This document shows, piece by piece, positions 11,569 through 24,544 of a DNA stretch of 64,000 nt. Each line of letters starts with the position of its first letter. Position 1 is the stretch's first letter. The position numbers and the translations under genes are program-made. The stretch spans positions 30,798,139 through 30,862,138 of the forward strand of contig NC_071388.1 in the NCBI RefSeq assembly GCF_022682495.2, given 5' to 3'. The notes beneath the pieces are model-generated. The model worked only from the letters and a program-made list of their open reading frames with translations. It was not told the origin of the DNA and did no database searches. This DNA comes from Desmodus rotundus. Taxonomy: Eukaryota; Chordata; Mammalia; Chiroptera; Phyllostomidae.

Positions 11569-14500
11569 GTGAGCACATATTACCTGCCGCAGTAGAACAA
11601 CACATTCCTTTTTCCAGCACCATGTACCATTTTGCAAGGTTTTGCGGTTAAAACAATCATTTTCCCCCTACAATCTACTTCACACATTGCTTTCCATAAA
11701 CAGCTGTTGTCTTTTTTTGGTCTCTGAAACTATTTGCAGCTCTAGGTTCGTATTCACTCACTCGTAAGAGAGGGCAGCCAACTATAGCAATGTGATACAT
11801 TGCGATGAGCTGTGACAGAATCAAGGATTTATAGTGACGTCACACATCCCACTGAGTTCACGAGAAATCCCAAATGAGTGGCTTAAGTGCACAAACTAAG
11901 CAGGACTGGTAAGCACCTTTATTCTCCACGGTGCGTCTTGTTGCTGTACATCAGGAAGAAATGGTCTGCAGATGCCATGGGAAAACAATGTATATAATCG
12001 CAGTAGTGTTTTTGATATAAAGCACAGCTACTCTTTTTACTTTTGTTTATTTAATAAAAATTCTCTGAAAAACACCCTTCTCATGCTAGCCTCAACTTAC
12101 TCAGTGGAAAGACTGTTGAGGGCAGGCTTTAGCCTCCTCCCATAATTTTCATGTGTTCCCCAGTTGGGCCCCCAAATGATAACCGTCTTCTTCGATGTGG
12201 GGAATAGTAAAATGTAAGGAAAACCATTCTTTAACAATCTGATATTCTTATTGACCTTTAGCATACAACCTAAATATAAAAAATGCCTTTGCTTCTGAAA
12301 TGCAGCTTCACAACTGCATTCTGTCCCAAACAAAATGCTTTTTTTTTCCTGAGATCCCTGCGTATAGAAATTCTGGGACCACCACTGCTTATTTCCAAGA
12401 TGGTTGTAGCTTTTTTCTCAGATTTAAGCTGTTTCAGGTTTTTTCTTTGCCTAACTTCCCAGTGTTTTCTCTTCTAGCCTCCTAGTGAGCCTATCTCCAC
12501 CCTGGCCATAAAACTGTCCTTCCTAACTAAGCTCTCTTAGGATTGCAGTATCACTGCTTCTCTGTCCCTCACTCTCCAAGCCTTCTTATTATCAAAGATA
12601 TGAACTCCCTGTAGTCTACATAGTCTACAGATTCCTTGATTAGGAATATTTCTCACCACCTGAAGTTATACAAAAGAATGAAAGATTTTCATGCACCCTA
12701 GAATTTACTTTCCTGAGCAAAAGACTAGGCAGATCAATTGGCATTGAGTTTAACACTGCAAGGTGGTGAGGCAAGGCTAAGACTCTGTTATATACTGAAA
12801 GAAAGAGCACCCTAGATATTTTAACAGCGTGGGCAAAGAACAGTGTCCTTCGTAACTGAAATCATACATGGCTTATCTGAGCAACTGTGAATGTTCAAGT
12901 TGTGTGTTATTCTGCCACTGTCATTCAGTGGAACCAGCAGCAAAAGACAGAGGCCATTTTGCAGAGCATCAGGGGAAGTGGGTGTGAATTTACAAGTGCA
13001 AGTTCATGGTTGTGTGATGGTTAATGTTCAGCACCTATGAAATCCACAGTTTGCCAGCAATAGGTAAGTAACAACTGGTAATTTTGGTGAGAAGTGGAAG
13101 AAAGATAATTATAATAAAAGGCTTTGTTTTTTTTTCTTTTACAATTATGTGGATGAACTAAGACTTGTACTATAGAGTGATGTACTAAACTTCTCAAACT
13201 CTAATTTTGTTACACTTGGGATGCCATCAGGAACACAAAGTTGTTTTCTTCTAGTATCCTGGTGCACTTAGTAGGAAAATCCAATAATCCCAAGGAAAAG
13301 CTGCCTTCCAGCAGCTATTGACATTAGCAATTACTCTGCTTAATGAAGTTCTATGTTGACATAAGCAGATTCTCTGTGGACAGTCATCTAATCCTAGTCC
13401 AACAAAAGATGGTCCTTCCTTTATTAGTTCAGCATGCATTTATGGATCACCTTACTTTTGTTTGGCAGCAGGAATGGCAGTGATTTCCTGCCCCTAGGAA
13501 GGTATTTACCGGAAACTTAGTTGACAACTTCATTCAGCTGTAAAAATTTCAGTGGTAGCACCTTTTTTCCCAGAGGTAGATCATGGAACACTGAATAAGA
13601 TTGGACAGGGACGTGGGGCTGATTCGACTCTCTTAGCATTGTTTAATTCCTCTATTTCAAGTTAATATTTGGGAATTTGCTGTTATATATATTTTTTTTC
13701 CATCAAAAGATATTGGGATTATTTAAATTACCTTCACCTCTGTTCCCAGTTATGAAATCAGATGGTTGAGATTTTATTGATTTAATCACATTGATCTGTC
13801 CTATTTTTAAAATAAGTCCAAAATCATACAATTGTGTCAAAGGAGTTGAGTTTAGAAAATGTTAATCTTCCTGTGGGACAATTCATGGTTCACCTAAGTT
13901 TTTAACCAGAACCACCCACAAAGAGTCATGCGTCAGCTTTAAAGGCATTTGCAGAACTCAAAACCAGGGGTTGTGAGTTTGCTGACAATGTGTCACTGTT
14001 CAAGGCAGGGGAAAGAAAGCAGCAAGGCTGTGGTTTTTAAAATATGAAGTCTTAGAGACCAGCGATGATTTAAGGGGATGCAAAAAAATCAAGGTTAAAG
14101 ATACATAAGGGAAGCCAGCACTAAAGGTGTGCAGCCACCATCTGGTGTCAGAGATAAGGACTTGAGAGTGATAGGCCCACAACCTGGCCTCCAATCCACA
14201 CACAAATACACTGGCTTCCAAGAGCTGTGTGTAAGTCTTGACTACTCTCCCAGCAAAGTAGTTCCAGCTTTTTGTGAAGTAGGCTTTCTATCTGCTCATT
14301 ACTAGAGGTTTGGAATAAAAAGCAAGAAGGCAAGCAGAAGAGGGTTTCTCTTTTCTTTAGATTGCATGTGTTTTCTGTGTTATCACTGATTTAACCCTTT
14401 GTGGTGCGTCGGTTTCTCCTTATCAACTTGTCCTAAAATTCTCTCCATTAACAGAAGCTATCTAGGAACCCAGCAAGAGCCACCTCATTAATATAAACCA

Positions 14501-14649
14501 ATATAAGCCAGGTGTGATTGAAAGGAACTTATTATGAATAACAAAATATGCTTCTCTTATTCCTATCACTCAAGAAATTCTAAGGATTTTAGAAGTTCTT
14601 GGGACCAGCAGCCAGAGAATGAAGACCAAGTATATATTTCTTGTTAGAT

Positions 14650-14960
14650 CACAATGTCATAATTACCATAGTATATTTGATGAGTCCCTGATGAATGAAA
14701 ACTTCAATGAACTTCCTAGTGTATAATCTTTGGACATTTGTCATATTATTTCTTTAGGATAAATTTCTAAATGTAGAAGTACTGAGTGTAAAATATGTAC
14801 ATTCTGTAGGCTTTTGAAAGAATTTACTAATCTATCTTTAAGAAAGGGAATGAGTTTACATTTCCAGGGGTGTACAAAAGGGCTAGTTCTTTCATATCTA
14901 CCAACACGAGGTATTGTCACTCCTGTTTATCTTGCATGTGAATAGACAAAAATAAGGTTA
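14650..14960 (-). repeat. Old LINE-1 3' remnant
   Basis: Antisense L1 order is visible: 'tttctttaggataaatttctaaatgtagaagtactgagt', then a 'gtttacatttccaggggtgtac' segment and 'accaacacgaggtattgtca'. These match the usual antisense reading of the ORF2 C-terminus. Confidence 0.55.
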
Positions 14961-15119
14961 GTAAATTGTAATTTGTAAATGTAAACATTTTATAAGGCAA
15001 GTAGAAGAATCTGATTTTAGGAAGCTTAGAAGTCAAGTTAAGTTCAGATTCGATGCAGAAAAAAAATAAAGGGAATTTATACTCCTGTTGTTGACTTGGA
15101 AGTGATATAATAATGCTGG

Positions 15120-15480
15120 CATTTTAGGAAAATCACTTTGATGATTAATTTGTTACAATGATTCAGGTCTGAGGAAATACAGTTCAGCAAAGACAAGAAG
15201 AATTATAACTGAATTGAGGAAGAAACTAGAGGATGTGAGATATTGAAGACAAAAAGAAGAGCTTTTCAGGGTTTCCGATTTGGGAGTCGGGAATGATAGT
15301 AATGTCGTTGTGGTGACAGGGAAGTTGATAAGGAGAAGGCTATTGGACTGCTGAGTTTAAGATGATGAGGGACTAGGGAGGCAGAGGGGATATCCACATG
15401 GAGGGCCCATTGCAAGTTAAATAGGGACGAGGCAAGCAGGGCTGAAGAGAGAGCTCAGGGATATCTCCGTCATCAATGAA
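15120..15480 (-). repeat. L2 (CR1-clade) LINE remnant
   Basis: The segment 'ctgctgagtttaagatgatgaggg', followed by 'gatatccacatggagggcccattgcaagtta' and 'gagagagctcagggatatctccgtcat', resembles the reverse complement of the L2 reverse transcriptase region. It is very diverged. Confidence 0.4.
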
Positions 15481-15984
15481 TCAGGCTGCACTTCTGGAAT
15501 TGCAAACCAAGGTATAAGAGAAATGGGCTAATGTGCTGAATTTTTTTTTTTAATTCAATAGAATTTGCTAATTGGTTGAGAGGTTGGAGAGTAGAGAGAA
15601 CAACTGAGCAGCCTTTGTTGAGACCTAGTCTCAGAGGCAGAAAGAATTTTAGAGATTGTCTATTTTAGTAGTTTTTAAATTAAATGCTCATAGGAACTTG
15701 CTTGCATTTAAGAGGTTGAAGAGTTTGAAGAAAGCCACTTGAGGAAGACACCATATGTGCACACTTTTATGTGTGGGAGAGGACAGAGCAGGAGTGTAAC
15801 TGCTCCGTGTTTTTTATTCACTACTTAATCAGAGAAACTCTACTTTTAACCACGTTGTATACTAGTCTTCCATGTAGGACTATTTGAAAAGAGTTATAGT
15901 AGCCTTAAAAGATTTGCAATCTAGTCATTCTAAATTTACAACTGAGCGATTAATTGAATCTTGAAGAGATTAAATAACTAGTTT

Positions 15985-16110
15985 AAATTCATCCATTTGT
16001 TCATTTATTCAATGACTGTTTAGTGAGTTCCTGCTTTGGATCAGGGACTGAGATAGAAACTGGAAGTACAGAAAAATAAGACCAAAGAACCAAGGGGAAG
16101 AGACAGACAC
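15985..16110 (+). repeat. Unassigned old interspersed repeat
   Basis: The order 'tttgttcatttattcaatgactgtttagtgag', 'ggatcagggactgagatagaaactgg', 'acagacactg' is that of a common old mammalian repeat whose family I cannot name. A similar layout appears at 21660-21800. Confidence 0.3.
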
Positions 16111-16910
16111 TGATCAAAACCACCATGGAGATGGGAGTATACATGCAAAGTAAGATGTCAGCGCCAGGCCTTAGCTCAGGCGCCCTTCCAAGACTGGGTT
16201 CCACTGCCTTTCACTGTGGGAGTGGACCTGCCCAGACCCTGAAATGACATCTAAAACTGAACTAGAAATAAAAATAACCCCAAAGGGAGCATAAAAACAT
16301 TTAAGAAATTAATCATTGCCTTACATATTTAACTCAAAGAAAATCACCCTCTTTCCAGATCATTACAAATAATTACTTCCTGCTTCAGTGGTAGTGATCT
16401 TAATGTTGAAATCATACCTTTTGTGTTCCCAGCAGACATTGACTTTTTGGTCCTACCGTCACCAACTCCAAACCCTTTTACTTTGCACGGAGTACACCTA
16501 CTCCCTCCCCACTCCCTCCTCTCCCTGAAGCCTTCTGGTGTCACAGGGTCTCCTGCCTCAAGAGCTATGGACCGACCAATAGCAGCAACTTCTACGGAAG
16601 TCCTTTTAACTTTGCCGTGGATTGATGTATACGTGCGATTTATTTTACTTTTATGGCCTTACACTTTCTATTATAAAAGCAATGCCTGTTCACTGAAGGA
16701 AACTTGGAACAAGTGAATAATAAAATATTACAAGAGAGAAAGAATAGAAACCACTCATAACACCATATGGAAGTAACATTTTTCAAATTTGTGTATACAT
16801 GAACATTCCACTATGAAATAGGATTATACTGTATCATATTTAATAATTTGTTTTATTAAATATTTTACAATTATTTAATATCATAATCTAATTTTCTACT
16901 ATATTTTTTA

Positions 16911-17196
16911 ATTTCTCTCTCTTTTTTATTGTTCAAGTCCAATTTTGTTTTTAATTTTTTAGAGAGCATGGAAGGGAGAGAGCAAGGGAGGGAGAGAAAC
17001 ATTGATGTGAGAGAGAAAAATCGATTAGTTATGCTCATAAGCTTAGCTGCCTCTCTTAAGTACCCTGACCTCTGAGCAGGATTGAACCCACAACCCAGGC
17101 ATGTGTCCTGACCAGGAATCAAACTCAGTGACAGTGATTAGACCTTTGCTTTGCAGGACAATGCCCAACCAGCTGAGCCACACCAATCAGGGCTGC
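16911..17196 (-). mobile_element. VES-family SINE (tRNA-derived, bat)
   Basis: On the minus strand the element begins AGCCCTGATTGGTGTGGCTC and shows a pol III A box (TGGCTCAGCTGG, about 17168-17180) and B box (GTTTGATTCCTGG, about 17112-17125). The VES-type body follows (gacacatgcctgggttgtgg), then a CT-rich tail and an A-rich 3' end at the low-coordinate side. A perfect 13-bp direct duplication, ACTATATTTTTTA, lies at 16898-16910 and 17197-17209. Family knowledge: this SINE family is known from bats, so the element is the best clue to the organism. It is non-coding and moved by L1 machinery. Confidence 0.92.
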
Positions 17197-17244
17197 ACTA
17201 TATTTTTTAGTGACTGCACTGTAATATTTATTTAGAATTAGCTT

Positions 17245-17462
17245 TGTGTCAGTCATCATTGAAAAGTAAATGTATATGCATTATCTCATTTAAATTCATG
17301 GCAACTGTATACAGTAGGCACTGTTATCATCCCCACCTCACAAAAGAGATGAAACACAGTGGAGCTTAGCTAACTGGCCCAAGATTTCATAGCATGGAAG
17401 TAGCAGAATCAGGATTTGAACCCAGGTACTACAACTCTGGAACCCAAGATTTTTTACACTGA
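17245..17462 (-). repeat. MIR SINE
   Basis: Reverse-complement MIR in near full order: 'gcattatctcatttaaattcatggcaactgta', 'aggcactgttatcatccccacctcacaaaagagatgaaaca', 'gcagaatcaggatttgaacccaggt'. It begins about 35 bp beyond the VES duplication. Confidence 0.75.
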
Positions 17463-18799
17463 CTTTATAATGCATAGCACACCATTCTTTTTATAATTGT
17501 ACTATTTCAATCTTCTGATGGTGGATACTTAGATTTGCACAGTTTATGCTGAAGAAAATTACAATAAATATTCTTATAGGTAAGTCTTGGCCTCCCATTC
17601 ATGATAATTTCTTTAAAACAAATTCTAGTGTTTAAAATTGTTAGGATCCAAGGGTTATTGTACAATTTATGACATTTAATTTTTATGCAAACTTAAATCT
17701 TCAGACAGCCTGACCTAACAAACATAGACTGAGAACTGGACGCAATACAACACGAAATTCAAATCCTTTTTTGATTTCTAGAAAATCACATCTCCACTGT
17801 GTATCCTGTGGGAAACAAACTCATAATCCTGTTCTGACCTTAGAGTTATGAAATAATTTAGAAATCTAAAAGGTCATTCATATGATTTCAAATTTGACAA
17901 AGTCTTTTAGACGTGGGCGCACTGCATGTATAATGGGCTCTCTCAGGCCTTGATTAGTCCAGATTTGGAAAATGTCCTGTGTTTCCTATTTTTGTGATAT
18001 TTGACCTAAAGAAATGTTTGTCAGAATCCTTTGATAATTACAGAGATCATCTGAAGCTGAATAAATGACATATTGGAAAACTAAGGTCAAATGGTCTTCA
18101 TGGACCTAGTGTACCTTTTGCAAATACATCAAGGCATCACAGCTACAATTGCTTTAATAGAATGCCCAACTGTGCCTCTTTTCAATATTGGTATGTCTTA
18201 AAATGCCTTTATACATGGAAATAATTGATGGCAGATATTAATCTGCAGAAATACTTTGGAAATAATTTAAACTTTTTGTACTTTAACATTTTCCAAACCA
18301 AAAATTAAAATAAAAGATCAAGCAAATGTGTATCTTGAAATTTGATTTCCTTGAAAAGTTTCATATCCCAAGTTGTAAACCAGATCTCCAGCATCCCTCC
18401 CGCACCATTAAAAGGAAAGTTCTCATGAAATAATTTCCACATCTAGGAAGATCTAATTAATGATGATTTATTTTCATTGTTTTTCTCACTTTTGACATCA
18501 CCTGATGTCACAGAATGCCCCCTAAATTACTTCTGTACATTCCTGATCTCAGCCACCCACTCAGTAAGCACTATTGCTAAAAAATTGCTCACAACACGGG
18601 GAACAGGTTTCCCTAATCAGCACTCCCGCTGGGTCCTTGGAGTTGATGCTATGCACGTACTGGATTTCAAATAACTGACCCCCAGTTACCACTGCTGCCA
18701 TCGTTCCCAACCTCCTGCCTTCCTTTATTTATGCACCATAATTATGGGTTGGGTCAACATCCTCCAATTTTTTTTTCTCATTGGTTACATCAGGTTATT

Positions 18800-19040
18800 A
18801 GAGAAGCCGTACAACCTAACGGTATACAGGACTATGGGGTCAGATAGATGTGGGTGGAGTCCCAGCTCCCTGATTCTGTGATAACGAGCGATTATCTAAA
18901 TCAGTGGTATTTCCTCCTCTCGGATTTGGGCATGAGAGCCATACATATGTCATAGGTTGTGAATGAAGATTGAATAAGATAATGAATGTAAAGAGCTTAG
19001 TGAGTTGTGGGACTCAGTAAAGGGTTAGAAAGCTAGAGCA
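18800..19040 (+). repeat. MIR SINE
   Basis: Forward MIR: 'acaacctaacggtatacaggactatggggtcag', 'ggagtcccagctccctgattctgtg', then 'gaatgaagattgaataagataatgaatgtaaagagcttag'. It is diverged in the middle. Confidence 0.6.
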
Positions 19041-19499
19041 GAAAGAGTACATTTCTGCGGCAGGGTCACAAAGCTGTTTCTGGAAAGAGTCAGGACTGGA
19101 GCTCAGACTTATCGATGACACCAAATCCTATGCTCACACCACAAACACCCCGTCCAGGGGTCCAGGCCAACCTTCCGAAGGCCTCACCTTGCAGGCTGTC
19201 CTTGCTTATTTGCTGAGATTTAGGAATCAGTTCCTGCACGTGCTCATGCGTTTCCTCCAGGCCAGTTTCCCATCTCCCAGGAAGAAAAGCTCCATTTCTC
19301 CTTTAGCTTTTCTGTCCCCTTTATTCATTATCATCATCCAACTTTAATTCTCTCTCCTCGTCAATTACTTTCTGAAGCGCTCATCAGCTGGGTACGACAG
19401 CCTTTATAAAATGTCTTTGTTAGCAGCCCACCTCTGAAGCCATCATGGAAGGGAGAGCCCTGCGTCTCTTCCTCCAATACAGTGTTAACAGTTAGGAAA

Positions 19500-19720
19500 C
19501 AGGTTCTGAATTCAGCCACCTGAGTTTGAAGCCGTCTTTTTCCACACACCCCAATTCTGTCACTTTTTCACTTTGAGAACTTGAGTATGTTTTCTGCCTT
19601 GATCTATAAAATGGAGATTAAAATTATACCTACCTTATTGAGTTGTAACAAAGATTAAATTGATGAATATATGTAAAGCCTTTACAACAGTGCCTAGAAC
19701 ATATATATATTATCCATAAT
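19500..19720 (+). repeat. MIR SINE
   Basis: Forward MIR order: 'ctgagtttgaagcc', 'gatctataaaatggagattaaaattatacctacctta', 'gttgtaacaaagattaaattgatgaatatatgtaaagcctttacaacagtgcctagaac'. Confidence 0.7.
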
Positions 19721-19999
19721 TTTAATAATTATCTATAATAATAAGCATTATTATTTGTTACATATTTCCAAGTGTAGCTCAGAGCTATTCTCTCTTCCCA
19801 ATTCATCTCATTGTTCCCCGCTACCATGCAATAAATAAATACTTGTCCTTCTCCCACTTGAGTGATGTATTGAACAAATGCATGAGAAGTGCCTGAAACT
19901 ACACTTAGCGTAAGGAAAGCACTCAAATGCTAACCCTTTCTGTTGACTCCCTACACTACAGCAATTGACCCAGCTTGCTCTTGACTTTCTTCTTGAAAA

Positions 20000-20215
20000 T
20001 TTCTTCCTTCAGATTTTGACAACTTACACTTTTCTGGTTCCAGTTATTTTTCTAATACTTGATCATCTCCTTCTACATTTTTTTTTTGGTATGTACATAC
20101 TTGTTCATCTCCCCACATAGTGTAAACTCCTTGAGGGCAATGGGAATACTTTATTTATCTTTTTCTCCCAGTACTTAACACATGGTAAGGATTTAGTAAA
20201 TCTTGGCTGACTTTA
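20000..20215 (+). repeat. L2 LINE 3' end
   Basis: The L2 3' terminal order is recognisable: 'agtgtaaactccttgagggcaatgggaatac', 'ttctcccagtacttaacacatggtaaggatttagtaaat'. The 5' limit is approximate. Confidence 0.6.
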
Positions 20216-20434
20216 GTATTTGTCCTGAGTCTTTTAACTCCCTGTAAAAGAATTCTTTATTTCCCCAACTCCAGTCAGGGTTAGCTATCTACAAGCCTGA
20301 ATACTCGGGATTTTCATACCACTCACAGTTGTTTTACATCAAATAGCTTAAATTCAAAGATCTCTCTTTCTAATGCTAGCTTATTATTTTGGTCATTTTA
20401 ATTTCTCTCTTAAGGTACTTACACTAACCATGTC

Positions 20435-20650
20435 TAACATGCACTGAGTACCTGTAATATTCCAGTACAGTATTAGTTTCTTTGCATACATGGTTTCAGT
20501 TCATAGTCACAACAATGACGTAGTTGTCATTACGCTTGTTTTACAGATAAAGGGCTTAAGACTCCAAGAAGTCAAGTGATTGTCCCAAGGTCACAGACCT
20601 AGTGGCTTTGGCAGAGCCAGGCTCCACGCTGACGTCTCTTAGATCTTTTC
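20435..20650 (-). repeat. MIR SINE
   Basis: Reverse-complement MIR: 'tgagtacctgtaatattccagtacagta', 'cagttcatagtcacaacaatgacgtagttgtcatta', 'aagtcaagtgattgtcccaaggtcacagacctagtggctttggcagagccaggctcc'. Confidence 0.75.
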
Positions 20651-23229
20651 TCTATGCCATTTTGAAAGTTTAACATATTAAATGTCAACATGAATACTCC
20701 AGATAGTAATTATTATAGCAATTCTGAGGAGTAGAATTTTTTTAATTATATATTTAACTTGCAAGAGAATGTTTAGTTCCTATCCATTGGTTTTCTCATT
20801 GCATTTATTAATGCTTTGCGAAGCAGCCTCCAAGTACCTTGGAGAATGTGGCATCTGACCAGCAGACTCCTTGTCAGAGCTAACTGCAGTTGTGTTGGAA
20901 ATCGGCTCTCCAGCTGGGCTGGGCTGCAGTTAGGAAACAGGATTGTGGATGTTGAACTGCCACTGCTGGGATGTGAACCAGACTCGAATGTTAAGCAATA
21001 GTGTCCACAGTTGGCAACCCAGGAACTGCCAAGTTGACAGCTAGACTAAACTGTAGCAGCCCAGGAAGACGTGGTTGGTTTCTCCTTGCAGTCAATACAC
21101 AGTCTGATAGTGTATTTTCATGAATACCATCTTACTGTCCCATAAACCGAGATGCTGTCAAGTATGAATCCCAGTTAGATTCTTTGTGAACATTTCATGT
21201 CTGAGCACACGTGTAAGCCTTATAATGACCCTGACTCTAGTTGGTTTGGATTAGTCTGTAAAGGGAACGCACAGTTCATTAAGCCTGTAGAAGCTCCAAA
21301 GGCAGCCGCACTTCTCTCTCCATGAACTAAGTAGATTTCTTGCACTTTATCTAGGACGAGATGAAAGGGCTCCATAATGCTGTGCTGGAAGTAAGACCTG
21401 ACTCGCTGAGGGACCAGAACAGATACAGTGAATGTATGAAATTCATAATATTAGTAATGAGCAAAACTTAAAAGGAAAATCTAAAGGTTTGAGGGCTTTT
21501 CTGTCTCTTTTTAAAAAGCATGTAACAAATGATTGTTTAAATCTCATTTTCACTTAGAGAATTTATTTATTGCAGGCTTGTAATAGCCATTTGGTATTTC
21601 ACCAGATAGAAAATTTACTTAACTTCCTCAACATCCTGTCACTTAATTGTGTTATTGTTCATTTTCTTCATGCAAGGGACATTTTTAGATTCCTAATACA
21701 TGCCAGGCACTGGGGTTGGAAATGAGGAGTACTTTGATACAAAAATTAAAGGTCTCTGCCCTCAAGATGCTCCTGGGCTGGTGAGAGAGACGGTGTGTAA
21801 GTGTAGCAGCACAGTAGTTAAAGGTGTGTATAGTATATTAGGGGAACCCAAGTGAATGGCACATAAGCCAGCCTAACAGGATGGAGAAGGCCTTTCAAAG
21901 GCAATAATAACACCGAGGGTATTAAAGAAGAGTAGGAACTGAGTCAGAGAAGAGAAGTGCCAACATCCCAGACATACTCCACATTATATGATTACTGCAC
22001 AAATAGCCCATTAGATTTTAAATATTAATAATTTAAAGAGCTACTGGAATTTTAGAGGGGATATTTTTATTACCATGTATTCAAATAATTTTTCTTAGGA
22101 ACATATTTCTTGGGCCAGAACATGTTTCCTGGTAAAATGTCATTGTATCATCATATATGAAGATGTGCATTGTTTAGCCACATGGGTGCTTTGTTAAATA
22201 TGAATATCTCAACCTTAGGAAAAGAATCATTGGCTTTGAAACATGTTTGAAAGTCAAAAAGTTAGAACCTGAACAGAGATGAAGTCAGGGACTCTGACTA
22301 GTGAGTACCTTTAACAGATGCCCTGGGACCTGTGGGGGTGTGCATGGAGGTTACCGACATATGTTTTTGAGAAAGTGACTTCTCACCATGAAACCTTTAA
22401 TCCTGCCTTTAATAGCCAAGGGTGTGGTTACTGGAAAACCCGAGGAAGTGTAATAAAGCATCTTTGAGGGAGAAAATTTCTGGGCTTCAGTTTGAAATAT
22501 GTGTCACTGATTATAATAAAGTAACATTTAGCTATTTTAATGTACACTTGGACAAATTCTAAAAGTTTATTTTCTTTAAAAATTGAGAGGTATAAATTGG
22601 TCCACAGAGTTTGCAAGGTGATGTTTAATTTTATAAACAACTTAAGATTATCTCCTTGGCTATATACGCAATACATCCTTCGAATAGTAGAATTATATGA
22701 CAGACACTTTTGAGATACATATTATAATTATAGCCATGTTTTTAATTTTTAAATCATATTTTTAAAAAGCCAAATAAGGTTTGAAGTCTTATGAGAATAC
22801 ATAATTTTTTTACTTAAACATTTTTCAAAATCATGACTTAAAATGATTTCCAGACAGAGTTTGAACTGTTCAAGATAAATTGCATTGTATTATTTTAAAC
22901 TGCTGTTAAACTAACATGTTTAGTGAAATCTATGCCAACTCATCCATCCAAATTACCTTATTTATGTTTCCCAAGTTACATAGGAAGTGAAAAAGAAACA
23001 GCAATTTCTTTTGAATTTGAAATGTCTTAAGTGTGTATAAGCATTCCAGATACTGAAGGATTTAAGTTTACAAAGTTGGTGAAAGATTTTATCCTACATG
23101 GCTTCAGGGTGACTGTTTTGAAATGAAGCATTTTCTTAATAAAATACATGTATTTTTTATAACCTTTAATAAAGAGAAAAAGACTTTTGAACCAAAACTC
23201 AGTAGACCTAGAAATTTTACTTTTGACCC

Positions 23230-23640
23230 TACCACTTATCCACTTAAAATGTTCAATAATTTACTATTGAACTTAAAATAAATTCCAAAATCTTGAACTG
23301 GGGCCACAATGTCTTACACGTTTAGCCAAAGAGGAGCCCTATTGCTCTTTGAGTATGCGGTGTCTTTTCCAGCTCAGCGTCTTAAGACCTACACTCTGAA
23401 TTCCCTTTTCAAGTCAGGCTCCCCTCCTCAGCTACTGTCTCACATCTTCTTGTTTATTTCCCTCACGGCCCTACGATACTCTAATATTTTCCTATTGGTT
23501 TGCTCACAGCCTGTTTACTAACCCACCAGAATAACGGTCCCATGAGGGCAGGGTTAGGGTCCTATTCACCACTATGCAGCTGGAGACTACTAGTGTGCAT
23601 CTATTTTCATTCAAAGTAACGAATGACTGAAAGACCAATT
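23230..23640 (+). repeat. L2 LINE 3' end
   Basis: The L2 3' order is present: 'ttaaaataaattccaaaatcttgaactggggc', 'ctgtttactaacccaccagaataacggtcccatgagggcagggttag'. A weak match continues upstream. Confidence 0.5.
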
Positions 23641-23695
23641 CCTACAACCAAAATTTCTGATAGCTACACCCTTTTCACATCAAACAACAGTTCAT

Positions 23696-23813
23696 GAAGC
23701 ACCTTGTATACAGATTTTTCTGTATAGACAGATGAGCATGTAAGAATCTATATAGAAGCACCTTCGATGTAGATTCTTCTATGTAGGCAGATGAAGATAT
23801 CCGGTATATGAGT
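23696..23813. repeat. Diverged tandem duplication, about 59-bp unit, two copies
   Basis: The unit starts GAAGCACCTT at 23696 and again at 23755. Both copies then carry an 'agattyttcTrTGTAkrCAGATGA' segment, with substitutions and short length differences between the copies. Confidence 0.65.
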
Positions 23814-24544
23814 CAGATTCCTGTCTTCAAGAAATTGTAATCTACTCAAAGAATGTGTCCTGTTATTGATCTCTTAAAGTTTGCATAACATAAGAATTAA
23901 ATGTATGGCATCATCCATCATTCCCCAGGTTTGTTTTATAAAACAGTAACTTACTGAGTTGGCTTACAATAAACAGAGAATCGTGGTCAATAAGGGTGGC
24001 AAATTTAAGAACCATATCATCTTTTGGATACTATAATGCATTATAACACATTAAAGTCTCTGAGAAATTTAGTGGAGAACAACTTTGCCTTAATAAGCTT
24101 ATTTGATGTTGGAAATTTTTATTATATAACTTCTACTAGCATCTCCTAAAACTACTGTTGTAAGGGGATGCTATTTGAGGAAAAATGGGCTGCTCTCAAT
24201 AATGTAAGCCATCACTAAGATCACCAGTAAATATTTCATGGGGGATGAAAGTGCGTCTTGGAAAAAAAAAGATCTGTCAATCAGCTCATCAGAACAATGA
24301 CCATCTGGGCAGGGAGAGGAGGAAATAAGTGAGGTTGTAACCACTGCTTCTCTATAAGAGAAAGTGAGGAGAGTGTCAATTATTCACACTCTTATTTAAT
24401 ACATTGATATTCATTTACTAAGCAATAAAGTATGGTATTTGTTTTGAATGGGGCTAAAATCCATTGGAACATAGAAAGAATGGAGTAGTTATGTCAATCT
24501 ATATTTAATATAAAACATAACTATTAAACAAAAATGGTCCTCAT

